Made by a program: the position numbers and the translations under genes. Below, one piece after another: positions 1 to 8,659 of a stretch of 64,000 nt of DNA. Source of the stretch: Paenibacillus kyungheensis (GTDB lineage Bacteria > Bacillota > Bacilli > Paenibacillales > Paenibacillaceae); NCBI RefSeq assembly GCF_028606985.1, contig NZ_CP117416.1:1278001-1342000 (forward strand), written 5' to 3'. The notes below the pieces were generated by a model. That model saw only the letters and a program-made list of their open reading frames with translations, was not told where the DNA came from and ran no database searches. How positions within the stretch are numbered: position 1 is the first letter of the stretch; each line of letters starts with the position of its first letter.

Positions 1-1
1 T

Positions 2-217
2 AACGCATTGTTGATCTCAGAAGCTACTGTTCAATTGGAAGTCAAAGGATTGAAATTAAACGGTTGGGGCGATCCACGTATTACCAGTCGCTTGAAATTA
101 TCCGGTGGCGAGCAAGCGGTACGTCGTATGTTGCTAGCAGGTGAACTGGATGCAGTCGGCGATAAAGTCCTTGAACTATCTGGCTTCGGTGTGGAGCTTG
201 ATGACCTAAAAAACTAA
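2..217 (+). CDS. Phage tail assembly chaperone, XkdN-like (5' end outside window)
   Basis: The frame is already open at the first base, so this is the C-terminal 71 residues of a longer protein. The residues resemble the end of the XkdN-type tail assembly chaperones of PBSX-like phages (motifs GWGDPRITSRLKLSGG and ELSGFGVELDD), and the next gene is a tape measure protein, where such chaperones are always encoded. In long-tailed phages this protein coats the tape measure during tail polymerisation. It ends in the codons AAA AAC TAA, preceded by A, which forms a classical -1 slippery heptamer (see the separate entry). Family assignment is from position and resemblance; certainty is moderate because most of the protein is missing. 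Confidence 0.7.
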   Translation, partial: NALLISEATVQLEVKGLKLNGWGDPRITSRLKLSGGEQAVRRMLLAGELDAVGDKVLELSGFGVELDDLKN

Positions 218-375
218 TCCACTCCGGCGGGATCACAACGATGCTGTATCACATGTGGGTACGGCACAACCTCCGTCCCGGAGAGTTTTGGAATTTGTCC
301 CAGGGTGAACGTTCGCTATTGTTAGCTTTTTCGCAAGAAGAACTGCAATCGATCAGTAGCCAAATGGGAAGATAA
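2..375 (+). CDS. Predicted -1 frameshift product of the tail chaperone gene (G-T type fusion)
   Basis: At 208-214 the bases A AAA AAC sit exactly in the zero frame, directly before the stop TAA at 215. A -1 slip there continues in an open frame to the TAA at 373-375 and adds 53 residues (beginning LIHSGGITTMLYH and ending SSQMGR). The extension has a composition and pattern (GEFWNLSQGERSLLLAF) like the T part of phage tail-chaperone pairs. An ATG at 241 could start a separate 44-residue protein, but no clear ribosome binding site precedes it. CTCCGG at 222-227 can pair with CCGGAG at 278-283, and CTCCG/CGGAG at 271-283 forms a local hairpin, so a stimulatory structure is possible. Programmed frameshifting here is known for many long-tailed phages; in this gene it is inferred. 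Confidence 0.65.
208..214 (+). promoter_or_regulatory. Slippery heptamer A AAA AAC for -1 ribosomal frameshifting
   Basis: The heptamer has the X XXY YYZ form in register with the chaperone reading frame and is followed at once by TAA. The -1 frame stays open for 53 codons past it. Possible stems start about 7 bases downstream. Confidence 0.7.
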
Positions 376-421
376 AAGATATTTACTAGTAATTCCTTTG
401 AGTAAATAGGGAGGTGAATGT

Positions 422-2335
422 ATGGCAGAAAGCATAGATAATAGTCAATTGAAAGCAACAGTCAGATACTTTGATCAGATTCAGCGATCATCTGATCGAT
501 TGGGACGTGCACGATATCAGAATATTATCAAAATGAATAACGAATTAAAATCTACTACTCGTTACTTTGATAATATTTCTCGCGCAGCTTCAAAATTGGC
601 TAGTACTCGAATTACACTACAGGTAAGTTTGAATGATCAAGCTTCTCCAGCATTAGATCGATTGCTTAAAAAATTGAGCAGTGTGAAAAGCCAAATGATT
701 AGTGCTTCAGGTAACTTTACGATTCAACAACAAATTAATGCTACGATCAAAGGTCTCACATTACCCGTTCCCAAAGTAGCTCCCGCTACAGTTAACATGA
801 GTCCCAGCTTAATTAATGTTTCTAATAATAGTCTAACTAATAATTCAACTAGTTCAGCAGCAAAAGAAGAACCTAAAGGATGGTTTGATACTGCTAAGGG
901 ATGGTTTGATGAAACTGTAGAGAATATTGATAAGATGAATAAAGTTTTCGATGGAGTTAAGAATATAAAAGGTCTTTTTGTAAAAGATAAAAAAGATCCT
1001 ACGGATACAAACGGTAATTCAAATAGTGATACTGCTGCAAACGGAAGCAATGACAAATGCTGCTGCTGTTGTTCAGACAAAAGCGGATCTGGCGGATCTT
1101 CTAGTATCATCAATCAACCTAATCCGGCAGCAAATAATTCAAATCGTGATAATGCAGCAAATGGTAAAAAGGTGAGGAGAGGACGATTCGGAAATCAAAG
1201 AATTTCTACAGGAGGACCTTCGCCAGCTGCTGATTCACCTAATCCGCCCAATAATACAAACCCTGCACAACGTAGAATAGTATTAAATGCTAGAACTACA
1301 GATGCAATTAGGAATAGAACCCTTCATAGAACCAATCCAAATGATACTGCTACTGATGGTGATAACGATACTGCTACAGGCGGTAGAAGAGGGAAAATCA
1401 AAAGTGCTTTATCAGGCTTTTTTAGTATGGATGGTTCAGGTCCAGCCGGATTACCAAATATGGAAGAAGGCATGGGTAAACTTTCGGAACATTTATCTGG
1501 AAGTAATAATAAGTTTTTGAAAATGGTCGGTGGCGGACTAGCTGACGGTGGCGGTAAGATCTTGAAACCACTAGGATTTATATCAGACATGGTCAATATC
1601 GCTACTTCTTCAGAGGAAAATAGAGGAGAAGCAGTTGGTTCCGCTGTAGGTAGTACCGCAGGAACAGCTCTGGGCGCTGTAATTGGGTCAGCTATCTTAC
1701 CAGGTATTGGTACTTGGGCAGGTTCTATGGTCGGTGGTTGGGCTGGGGAGAAATTAGGTGGATTGGTTGGTGGTAGTGATCTAGGTAAAGCTGCTGTTAG
1801 CGCAGTAGGTGATGGCATTACAGGTGTCAAAGATTATCTTTCAGACAAAGCCAATGGATTGAAAGATGGAATTATGAGTTGGTTTGGTGGTGGAGATAAG
1901 GCTAAACAAGAAGCTGCCGCTACTCCAGCAGTAGCTCAAGTAGCTCAACAACCTAACAACCCGATGCTTGCGACCAATGCCAATATAGCTAACCCCGCAA
2001 TGACAACTCCTGCTGCCCAAATAGTTAAAAATGCAGCAACTAATTCTGATAAACCTGCAAGCAAAGGTCCAGGTGGAGATGCAACGAAAGCCGTTCAAAT
2101 CAATGAAACACAAATGGGAGCTATTTCAGGCATGCTAAAAGAATTTAAGTCTGAAGTAGTTAATAAAGTATCGATTACTGTCCCAACAGGAGCCGTTCAA
2201 GTAACAGTCAAAGAAAACGAATTGGATTATGAAGGATTAGCTTTACAGATTGGTCATCGTATTGCAAATGAGCTTCGTAAATCTATGCAAAATATGAAGC
2301 CCAATCCTTCAAAAGCTACCCCATTACCTATGTAG
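422..2335 (+). CDS. Phage tail tape measure protein (short, 637 aa)
   Basis: It lies between the tail chaperone and the XkdP-like protein, the position of xkdO in PBSX, and starts at an ATG 5 bases after GGGAGGTGA. The N-terminal 110 residues are helical and include a tape-measure-like segment (NDQASPALDRLLKKLSSVK). The middle is low complexity, rich in N, S, D and T, and holds five consecutive cysteines (codons 1058-1072). A Gly/Ala-rich glycine-zipper stretch follows at about residues 395-450 (GSAVGSTAGTALGAVIG), typical of segments that enter the membrane on DNA or tail-tip ejection. It is about half the length of XkdO, which implies a shorter tail, since tape measure length sets tail length. 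Codons are visibly more A/T-rich than in the baseplate genes further right. Function is inferred from position and composition. Confidence 0.75.
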   Translation: MAESIDNSQLKATVRYFDQIQRSSDRLGRARYQNIIKMNNELKSTTRYFDNISRAASKLASTRITLQVSLNDQASPALDRLLKKLSSVKSQMISASGNFTIQQQINATIKGLTLPVPKVAPATVNMSPSLINVSNNSLTNNSTSSAAKEEPKGWFDTAKGWFDETVENIDKMNKVFDGVKNIKGLFVKDKKDPTDTNGNSNSDTAANGSNDKCCCCCSDKSGSGGSSSIINQPNPAANNSNRDNAANGKKVRRGRFGNQRISTGGPSPAADSPNPPNNTNPAQRRIVLNARTTDAIRNRTLHRTNPNDTATDGDNDTATGGRRGKIKSALSGFFSMDGSGPAGLPNMEEGMGKLSEHLSGSNNKFLKMVGGGLADGGGKILKPLGFISDMVNIATSSEENRGEAVGSAVGSTAGTALGAVIGSAILPGIGTWAGSMVGGWAGEKLGGLVGGSDLGKAAVSAVGDGITGVKDYLSDKANGLKDGIMSWFGGGDKAKQEAAATPAVAQVAQQPNNPMLATNANIANPAMTTPAAQIVKNAATNSDKPASKGPGGDATKAVQINETQMGAISGMLKEFKSEVVNKVSITVPTGAVQVTVKENELDYEGLALQIGHRIANELRKSMQNMKPNPSKATPLPM

Positions 2336-2373
2336 TGTAAACTTTATAATTTTTATAAGAAAGGAGGATTACT

Positions 2374-3018
2374 GTGGATATTTTTCTGATTGATGGTAAA
2401 CGTCGTTTTTTTCATTTTCCTGTAAATCCAGAAGAAATAAGTATCTCTCGATCAAAGGGATATGAAACAGTAAATATGTTGCAATATGGAGAGTTTGATT
2501 TTGTTCAAGGAGATAAAGTAAAAGAAATTAGTTTTTCTTCTTTTTTTCCAAAAGAATATAATCCTTCATATTGCCAATATAAAAATATTCCTGCACCGAA
2601 TATAGCAATCAATAAATTAAATGAACTTCTTATCTCAGATCATCCTATGCAATTAATGATCACCACTACAGGAATAAATGTCCCTATTTATCTAATTTCA
2701 TTTAATAGTTCTTTTAAAGGTGGAGAACCAGGTGATATTTCGTTTGATCTCACTTTCCGCACATGGCGTGATGCTAAAGTAAAACAAAAGAAAACCAGTA
2801 AGAATGGTAAAACTACAAACAAATCTGGTTCTCGTGCTGATCTTAAAACTAGCAATAAAGCGTATACTGTCAAATCTGGAGATTCTCTTTCTAAAATTGC
2901 TAAGCTTGAACTTGGTGATAGCTCTAAATGGAATGATATTTACAAATTAAATACTAAGTTAATTGGTGCGAATCCTAATCAAATCAAACCTGGACAAAAG
3001 TTGGTGATGCCAACATGA
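2374..3018 (+). CDS. xkdP: XkdP-like LysM tail protein
   Basis: A 214-residue protein with a GTG start 6 bases after AAGGAGG. Residues 1-140 match the XkdP/gpX-type tail-tube initiator layer (start MDIFLIDGKRRFFHFPVNPEEI). A basic linker of about 30 residues (KQKKTSKNGKTTNKSG) leads to one LysM repeat at about 168-213 (YTVKSGDSLSKIAKLELGD, ending KPGQKLVMP). In contractile-tail systems this protein connects the tail tube to the baseplate hub, and LysM may contact the peptidoglycan. The gene overlaps the next start by four bases (ATGA), so translation is probably coupled. The sequence is strongly A/T-rich. Confidence 0.85.
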   Translation: MDIFLIDGKRRFFHFPVNPEEISISRSKGYETVNMLQYGEFDFVQGDKVKEISFSSFFPKEYNPSYCQYKNIPAPNIAINKLNELLISDHPMQLMITTTGINVPIYLISFNSSFKGGEPGDISFDLTFRTWRDAKVKQKKTSKNGKTTNKSGSRADLKTSNKAYTVKSGDSLSKIAKLELGDSSKWNDIYKLNTKLIGANPNQIKPGQKLVMPT

Positions 3019-3998
3019 GCTATAAAGTTATTATCAAAGACAAGTATGATATCACTTCTTTAGTAGAAACACTAAGTATGAAAGATTCTTTAGATCAAAT
3101 AGCTTATCAAGCTAGTGTTCGCTTAGCAGTATCTTCTAAATTAGGCTTACCTACTATTGCTCCAGGGATGGATATTCGGATTAGCGGTATTCCTTTTAAT
3201 CAAAAAGCATATCATCCGATACTCGATTTAGGTGTGATCTGGGAAGTTGAAAGTTCCAATAGTGGAACAAAAAGGTTATCTATGACTGTATATGATCGCA
3301 TGATTTATTTAGAAAAATCGGAAGATGAATACCTTTTACCTAAAGATCAGACAGCTAGTCAACGCTTAAAAAAATATGCAAAAGATTGGCAAATTAGATT
3401 AGGTGATATACCAGATACAAAAGTTAAATTGGGAAAAGCAGCTTATCGTGCTCAGACTATATTTTCAATGATTTTTGCAGACCTTAAAGAAACAGCTAAA
3501 TCTGGAGGTACTATGTATCATCCACGAATGACAAGTAAAGGTTTGAGTTTATTTGAGATTGGAAGTAACAATGAAGTTGTTGAGCTAGATCGTCTTATCG
3601 ATTTAACTCAAATGCGTACACTAGAAGGTGCTGTAACTAAAGTGAAAATATTAGCAACTTCAGAATCTAGTGGAGATAAAGAAGTGCCCTCTAAAGTTTT
3701 AGCTGTTGAAGAAAAAGGAACTGAAGAATTAGGAACTCTGCAAAAAATGATTAATGATGATCAGATTAAAACAGCAGATGCAGCTAAAAAATCTGCTAAA
3801 AATTATTTAACAGGCATTCAACAGACATTTACTATTACTGCACCAGATATCAATACGATTCGTGCTGGAGATGCTGTAACTTTAAGCGGTATGAAACTAT
3901 TGGTTACATCTGCTAGTCATGATTTAGGCAATCCTGGAACAATGACATTAGAGTTAGGTACAGCAGATTATGTGAGAAGGAGGTATTATCTTGAGTAA
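3015..3998 (+). CDS. xkdQ: XkdQ-like tail hub protein
   Basis: A 327-residue protein directly after the LysM tail protein, with overlapping stop and start. It resembles XkdQ/YqbQ, the gpD-like hub that forms the cap of the baseplate in PBSX-like myophages. Visible features are the start MSYKVIIKDKYDITSLVETL, alternating beta-strand character through the first 200 residues, and a C-terminal part (VTLSGMKLLVTSASHDLGNPG) that resembles the hub domain of such proteins. No catalytic motif is evident. Gene order XkdP-XkdQ-XkdR supports the call. Codon use is as A/T-rich as in the two genes before it. Confidence 0.85.
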   Translation: MSYKVIIKDKYDITSLVETLSMKDSLDQIAYQASVRLAVSSKLGLPTIAPGMDIRISGIPFNQKAYHPILDLGVIWEVESSNSGTKRLSMTVYDRMIYLEKSEDEYLLPKDQTASQRLKKYAKDWQIRLGDIPDTKVKLGKAAYRAQTIFSMIFADLKETAKSGGTMYHPRMTSKGLSLFEIGSNNEVVELDRLIDLTQMRTLEGAVTKVKILATSESSGDKEVPSKVLAVEEKGTEELGTLQKMINDDQIKTADAAKKSAKNYLTGIQQTFTITAPDINTIRAGDAVTLSGMKLLVTSASHDLGNPGTMTLELGTADYVRRRYYLE

Positions 3999-4401
3999 AA
4001 AAGATCCTTATGGACATTTCGCAGATCTGATGCGTTCTACCATGTCCAAGCATACCCAACAAGCAATGAGTGGTCTAGGTGCAGTACTTGGAACAATGAC
4101 TGGCTCAGGAGTAAAGTTAGATGATTTCAAACATGAAATTCAAGATTATATGGTTGCTGAATTACCAGGAATGCTTGAAATGCCTGAACGTACGTATGTA
4201 GGCAGTACCTATCCTTTAGGTCAAGGTGGGAATGGTGGAAACGCAACGAAAAGTGATTTTGTGTTCGATAAAGTCGAAGTAGAAGAAACGGTACTTCACT
4301 TGAACAAAGGTCTCAAAGCTGGTGATCGAGTACTGGCTCTTCGTGTAAATAGCGGTAACGATGTGGTCATCGTATGCAAGGTGGTGAGTGGCAATGGCTA
4401 A
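3991..4401 (+). CDS. xkdR: XkdR-like protein (DUF2577)
   Basis: A 136-residue protein with a TTG start 7 bases after AAGGAGG, overlapping the previous gene by 8 bases. It resembles the XkdR/DUF2577 family of small baseplate proteins: a helical N-terminus, then a short beta region ending in AGDRVLALRVNSGNDVVIVCKV. The exact role in the baseplate is not settled in the family. The next gene starts 14 bases before this one ends, so the baseplate genes form one translationally coupled run. Confidence 0.82.
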   Translation: MSKKDPYGHFADLMRSTMSKHTQQAMSGLGAVLGTMTGSGVKLDDFKHEIQDYMVAELPGMLEMPERTYVGSTYPLGQGGNGGNATKSDFVFDKVEVEETVLHLNKGLKAGDRVLALRVNSGNDVVIVCKVVSGNG

Positions 4402-4852
4402 CCTTTTTCCTGATACGGATGCTTTTATTTGGGGAGACGAAGAAGAGACGACAGCAACAGACAGCACAGAAGTCATATTCGGCAAAAGTTGGCGTTATGA
4501 CTATGATGCAGGTGATTTTGTGCTTACTCCTAGTGGTAAAGTAGCCATTGCTGATGAGAAAGAAGCATGGGTGCAGTGGTGCCACAAAGCTATTTTGACC
4601 CCTCGTTATCGGCATGTAATCTACTCTCGTGATTATGGAAGTGAATTAGAAGAATTAGTAGGTCAAGGATACGGGCATGCAATCATGGAGAGCGAGATTA
4701 CTCGAATGGTTACCGAAACATTATTGACCGATGAGCGCACAGAAAGTGTAGATCAGTTTACTTTTAAATGGGTAGACGATCAATGTGTATTTACCTGCCG
4801 GATTACAAGTGTGCAAGAAGATACGCAAATTTTGGAAAGTGAGGTGATCTAA
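4388..4852 (+). CDS. xkdS: XkdS-like protein, gpW/gp25-type baseplate wedge (DUF2634)
   Basis: A 154-residue protein overlapping xkdR. The first ATG is followed in frame by a second one (MAMANLF), and GGTGAGTGG lies just upstream of the latter at 4394, so either could be used. The core (WVQWCHKAILTPRYRHVIYSRDYGSEL) is the signature of the DUF2634/gp25-like family, a wedge component at the sheath-baseplate junction of contractile tails. The following gene starts one base after the stop. GC content is higher than in the genes to the left. Confidence 0.85.
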   Translation: MAMANLFPDTDAFIWGDEEETTATDSTEVIFGKSWRYDYDAGDFVLTPSGKVAIADEKEAWVQWCHKAILTPRYRHVIYSRDYGSELEELVGQGYGHAIMESEITRMVTETLLTDERTESVDQFTFKWVDDQCVFTCRITSVQEDTQILESEVI

Positions 4853-4853
4853 C

Positions 4854-5993
4854 TTGGCAGAACTTCCTCAGTATTTAACGGAACAAACAGAAGAAAATAT
4901 TATGCAGCGTATGCTGGAACGAGTGCCTTCTGATCTAGACAAGTCGGAAGGTTCTTTTATTTGGGATGCAGAAGCACCGGTTGCTTTTATGTTATCTGAA
5001 GCAGCTATTTGGGCACAAGAATTGTTACGACGTGGATTCGCTAGTACGGTAGCCAGTACAGATGAGAATTTTCGTTCCGATGAATTAGATTTACGTGCAG
5101 CAGAGCATGGTGTGACTCGTAGAGAAGCAGTAGCAGCATCCGGCGTAGTTGTATTTACAGGTGAAGTCGGTAAACCTATCCCTATTGGGACTATAGTTGC
5201 TACGCCAGCAGATGAAAATTCAGGCGAAGCGTCATTGGAATATGAGACAACTGTAGCCGGTATTTTGGATAGTACAGGTAAAGCCACCGTGCCTGTTCGT
5301 GCAGTCGTTGCGGGCAAAGCAAGCAATGTGCCTACAGGTATTGTTACGATTGTATCTACTTCGCTTAATGGTGTTACGGGTGTGACCAATACCGTAGAGA
5401 TCAAAGGTGGAGCCGATATCGAATCTGATATGTCTTTGCTAGAACGGTTTTATGCGAAAGTGCGTAATCAAGGAACTAGTGGCAACAAAGCACAATATAT
5501 GCAGTGGGCTGGTGAAATTGCTGGAGTCGGCGGAGCACGAGTGATTCCTTTATGGAAAGGTCCCGGCACGGTAGGTATTTATGTATTGGATACAGATAAG
5601 CGTGCAGCCAATACCGATATTGTAAAAGCAGTACAAAATTATATTGATCCTACACAAGATGGACAAGGAGAAGGAACAGCTCCAGCAGGTCCCATTATTA
5701 CAGTGATGCCAGCTGAAGAAGTACCGATGAATATTGATGTTACATTAACACTTGCTAGTACTGCTTCAGTTGCCGAAGTTAAGAATTTAATTCAACAAGG
5801 AGTAAAAGCTTACCTCAAGCAGTTGGCTTTTACAGATTCGCTTGTGAGGTATACACGCATTGCTGCTATTTTATTGGATATTCCACCGATCATCGACTAT
5901 GCACAGTTAACAGTGAATGGTACAAGTGACAAAAATATTGAAATGAGCGCTAATCAAGTAGCAGTACTCGGGACGGTGACCGTTCATGAGTAA
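4854..5993 (+). CDS. xkdT: Baseplate J-like protein, XkdT type
   Basis: A 379-residue protein with a TTG start after GAGGTGAT. It shows the Baseplate_J (gp47/XkdT) pattern: an N-terminal helical region with DKSEGSFIWDAEAPVA at about 25-40, then beta domains with GVVVFTGEVGKPIPIGTIV and GKASNVPTGIVTIV, and the conserved SDMSLLERFYAKVRNQGTSGNKAQYMQWA stretch near 190-220. It forms the main arm of the baseplate wedge. Full length for the family, with no frameshift. It overlaps the next gene by 8 bases. Confidence 0.93.
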   Translation: MAELPQYLTEQTEENIMQRMLERVPSDLDKSEGSFIWDAEAPVAFMLSEAAIWAQELLRRGFASTVASTDENFRSDELDLRAAEHGVTRREAVAASGVVVFTGEVGKPIPIGTIVATPADENSGEASLEYETTVAGILDSTGKATVPVRAVVAGKASNVPTGIVTIVSTSLNGVTGVTNTVEIKGGADIESDMSLLERFYAKVRNQGTSGNKAQYMQWAGEIAGVGGARVIPLWKGPGTVGIYVLDTDKRAANTDIVKAVQNYIDPTQDGQGEGTAPAGPIITVMPAEEVPMNIDVTLTLASTASVAEVKNLIQQGVKAYLKQLAFTDSLVRYTRIAAILLDIPPIIDYAQLTVNGTSDKNIEMSANQVAVLGTVTVHE

Positions 5994-6573
5994 TCTGTCT
6001 GGTAGTGCTCCTTTTTCTTTTTCCAGTGTAAAAGGTGCTGAATTATTTTCTTATTTACCTGCATACTATGAGACTTCACGAGTGATACGTGCAGATATGA
6101 ATACCAAAGGACATGAAATGGATCATTTCTATCAAGCGCTGGAAGAAACCTTCCAGCAATTTTTTGTCCGTACAGCAACATGGGGATTACCCCGTTGGGA
6201 AGCTGAATTAGGTATTGAGACGAACCTCAACAAGCCATTAGAGCAAAGACGCGCAGTGGTTGAATCCAAACTACGTGGTGGCGGTAAATTTTCAGGTAAA
6301 CTGGTCAAAAATGTATCCGAAGCCTATGACGGAGGGAAAGTAGCAGTTACTTTCCAACCACAACAATGGAATTTTACTATTAAGTTTATCGATACAATCG
6401 GTATTCCACCGAATCTGGATGATCTTAAAGCTGTGATCGAAGAGATTAAGCCTGCTCATCTATCTGTAGAATACCAATTTAGTTATTTATTAATACGAGA
6501 TATTCATGGCGTGAAAACATTAAAAGAAATGGATAATCTACCTTTATCTAAATTTGCAGGAGGTGCTGTGTAA
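5986..6573 (+). CDS. xkdU: XkdU-like baseplate protein (DUF2313/YmfQ type)
   Basis: A 195-residue protein overlapping xkdT. It has the family pattern of YmfQ/XkdU proteins (LPAYYETSRVIRADM near the start, WGLPRWEAELGI at about 65-76, and a C-terminal LKAVIEEIKPAHLSVEY). Proteins of this family sit at the distal end of the baseplate wedge and link to the tail fibre. The stop overlaps the fibre gene start, which agrees with co-assembly. Confidence 0.85.
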   Translation: MSNLSGSAPFSFSSVKGAELFSYLPAYYETSRVIRADMNTKGHEMDHFYQALEETFQQFFVRTATWGLPRWEAELGIETNLNKPLEQRRAVVESKLRGGGKFSGKLVKNVSEAYDGGKVAVTFQPQQWNFTIKFIDTIGIPPNLDDLKAVIEEIKPAHLSVEYQFSYLLIRDIHGVKTLKEMDNLPLSKFAGGAV

Positions 6574-7682
6574 TGGCAAGTAATACGCCTAATTTAAATT
6601 TGTTGAAAAAAGACCCGTTGACCGATGGTAATGAAACATTTAATATCCAGACCATGATGAATGACAACTGGGACAAGATTGATACAGCAGTCAAAAAAGT
6701 ACAAGACGATGTAGCCAATATTGATCCAGATATTCCAGATGCCAGCACTACACAAAAAGGTATTGTGCAGTTAAGTAGTGCTACAAATAGTGCAAGTGAA
6801 ACTCTTGCTGCTACAGCTAAAGCAGTGAAGACAGTAGCAGATGCTTCGTTGCCTAAAACTGGCGGTACTGTTTCTGGTGATATCTCTATTTCAGGTAAAT
6901 CAACATTAGTCGGTCCTATTGATTTTAGAAATGGAATGGATGGTTTAGGAGATATCAAAAATACTGGTGGTATTAGATCAAATGGCATAGTTAATTTCAC
7001 CAATAGATTGTTTGTAAGTAGTGGTGACAATAATGGGCAGCCTAGCTTGAGCTTAAGTATAGGTGATAACGATACTGGTTTTAATCATAATAGTGATGGA
7101 TACGTGGATCTTATTTCGAATGGAAGAACTGTCGCCTATATGAAAGGTGGGAGATTTGTAGTACGTGGTGACGGTGATGACTTTTATGATGTAGCAAGAG
7201 ACATTATAAATTTAAAGCAATCTGTCAGTAATGGTAAAACATCAATTGCATCAGCAATTACTGACAGAGGTGTTAATACGCTAGCTGATGCCAATTTTTC
7301 TACGATGGCAGCTAATATACGCAATATACCTGCTAGAATGATAGATGGTAATTTTAATACAGATTATATAGAAATATCTCGCGATTATACGGGTACGGTT
7401 CTTACTTATAACTTTCCTGGTGTTAACTTTACCCCAAAAGCCGTTTCTATCATTATTGGTACGAAATATATTTATAATGGCGGACAATCAAGTTTATATG
7501 GAGATATGAATCCAAGCACACTTAATGTAAATAATTCATTTTCTGCAAGTGTTAATGGTGCAAGTGTTTCGACGACTATTTCTGGATCACAAGTTACATT
7601 CAAATTTACTAGACAAACTTCGGGTGCTTATTCTGGTGGTAATATATATACACAAATCAAAGATTTTAGAGTTATAGGCTAA
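6573..7682 (+). CDS. Phage tail fibre protein
   Basis: A 369-residue protein directly after the baseplate wedge gene. The N-terminus (MASNTPNLNLLKKDPLTDGNETFNI) is the attachment segment common in fibres of Gram-positive myophages. It is followed by Phage_fiber_2-like collar repeats (STTQKGIVQLSSATNS, then SLPKTGGTVSGDISISG). The C-terminal 150 residues are Asn/Ser/Thr-rich beta structure without recognised homology and would carry the receptor-binding tip. No chaperone gene follows. In tailocins and prophages this tip is the fastest-evolving part and fixes the host range. Confidence 0.8.
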   Translation: MASNTPNLNLLKKDPLTDGNETFNIQTMMNDNWDKIDTAVKKVQDDVANIDPDIPDASTTQKGIVQLSSATNSASETLAATAKAVKTVADASLPKTGGTVSGDISISGKSTLVGPIDFRNGMDGLGDIKNTGGIRSNGIVNFTNRLFVSSGDNNGQPSLSLSIGDNDTGFNHNSDGYVDLISNGRTVAYMKGGRFVVRGDGDDFYDVARDIINLKQSVSNGKTSIASAITDRGVNTLADANFSTMAANIRNIPARMIDGNFNTDYIEISRDYTGTVLTYNFPGVNFTPKAVSIIIGTKYIYNGGQSSLYGDMNPSTLNVNNSFSASVNGASVSTTISGSQVTFKFTRQTSGAYSGGNIYTQIKDFRVIG

Positions 7683-7757
7683 TAATTTATATCTATTAAA
7701 AGAACAGATTATTTAAAATAATGTAGTATTTTTAGAGTGAATACATCAATTTCTCAA

Positions 7758-7791
7758 AGCCTCCGGCACTTCGCCTGGGGGCTCTTTTTTT
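7758..7791 (+). terminator. Rho-independent terminator after tail fibre gene
   Basis: AGCCTCCGGC at 7758-7767 pairs with GCCTGGGGGCT at 7773-7783 (some G-T pairs), followed by a run of T from 7785. It separates the structural operon from the lysis genes, so the lysis cassette must be read through or have its own promoter. Confidence 0.8.
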
Positions 7792-7835
7792 AACCTAAAC
7801 AAAACAACATACTACAATAACAGGAGGAAAGGTCC

Positions 7836-8522
7836 ATGGGTGGGGAGGTTGAAGCCATTGTCAAATCGGTATCGACTGGTGCGGGGGCCATGATCGGGTA
7901 CTTTTTCGGGGAGTGGAGTGTAATGATCAATCTACTATTGATGCTTGTCATCGTCGATTGGGTAACAGGATGGGCAGCTGCATGGATCAATGGAGAATTA
8001 AAAAGTCGAACAGGTTACCGCGGAATTGCTCGCAAAGTTGCTATTTTTGTTATGGTTACGATCGCTCATTTTATTGATAAAGCGGTAGGTGATCTGCATT
8101 ATTTTCAAGATGCTGTCATCTTTTTCTATTTAGCGAATGAATTGTTATCTGTGATCGAAAATATGGGACGGATGGGTGTACCTATGCCTAAAGTGTTACG
8201 TCATGCTGTCAAAATCTTCGAATCTCATAGCGGAGAAGATGAACCGAATGAAGATGCTAACTCTTCTTCTCAACGCGCAACAAGCCATTCGGCAACCATC
8301 TTACCGACAACGAATGGACAGATTGAGTCAGATCACCATAACAATCCGGAATCTCACCAATCCAACAATAATCGTCCATCTGATCCAGTAGCAGAGGATA
8401 AGCCCAAGCAAGACGACGATCTAACTGGTACCGACGAATTGTCTCCAATGACACAAGCAGAACGAGATCAGCAATTTGTACGCAAAGAAAACACGTTAGA
8501 AAACTTCATTTTTCCAGAATAA
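7836..8522 (+). CDS. Phage holin, toxin-secretion/phage-lysis (holin 4 type) family, with long C-terminal tail
   Basis: A 228-residue protein with an ATG 6 bases after GGAGGAAAGG. Residues 1-135 match the Phage_holin_4_1 family: a short amphipathic start, then hydrophobic segments (MINLLLMLVIVDWVTGWAA, then VAIFVMVTIAHFI, then AVIFFYLANELLSVIENM). The motif DWVTG..AAWINGELKSRTGYRGIARK is characteristic. Such holins permeabilise the membrane to release endolysin. Family members are usually about 140 residues. Here about 90 hydrophilic residues rich in D, E, N, Q and S follow (from about 137), ending in RKENTLENFIFPE. That tail is unexplained. The gene lies before the lysin. Confidence 0.85.
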   Translation: MGGEVEAIVKSVSTGAGAMIGYFFGEWSVMINLLLMLVIVDWVTGWAAAWINGELKSRTGYRGIARKVAIFVMVTIAHFIDKAVGDLHYFQDAVIFFYLANELLSVIENMGRMGVPMPKVLRHAVKIFESHSGEDEPNEDANSSSQRATSHSATILPTTNGQIESDHHNNPESHQSNNNRPSDPVAEDKPKQDDDLTGTDELSPMTQAERDQQFVRKENTLENFIFPE

Positions 8523-8659
8523 TAACGTATTGAATTTTGATCTACGTTTCAGTATCCATTTCACAGTAAATCTAAATTCGATACAATTTTCCAGTTGAAG
8601 AATAGATGTAGCTTAAATGCAAATAAATTGGTAAATACACCAGAGAGAAGGTGAATCGA

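Noticed and set aside
724-1113. Open frame of 129 codons on the minus strand inside the tape measure gene
   Set aside because: It is antisense to a supported gene, has no ribosome binding site and its hydrophobic pattern mirrors the codons of the sense strand.
1324-1830. Pro/Ala-rich minus-strand frame of 168 codons
   Set aside because: It is the complement of the Gly-rich glycine-zipper stretch of the tape measure gene; no start signal.
4868-5404. Minus-strand frame of 178 codons inside the baseplate J gene
   Set aside because: It is antisense to a clear family member and has no start signal.
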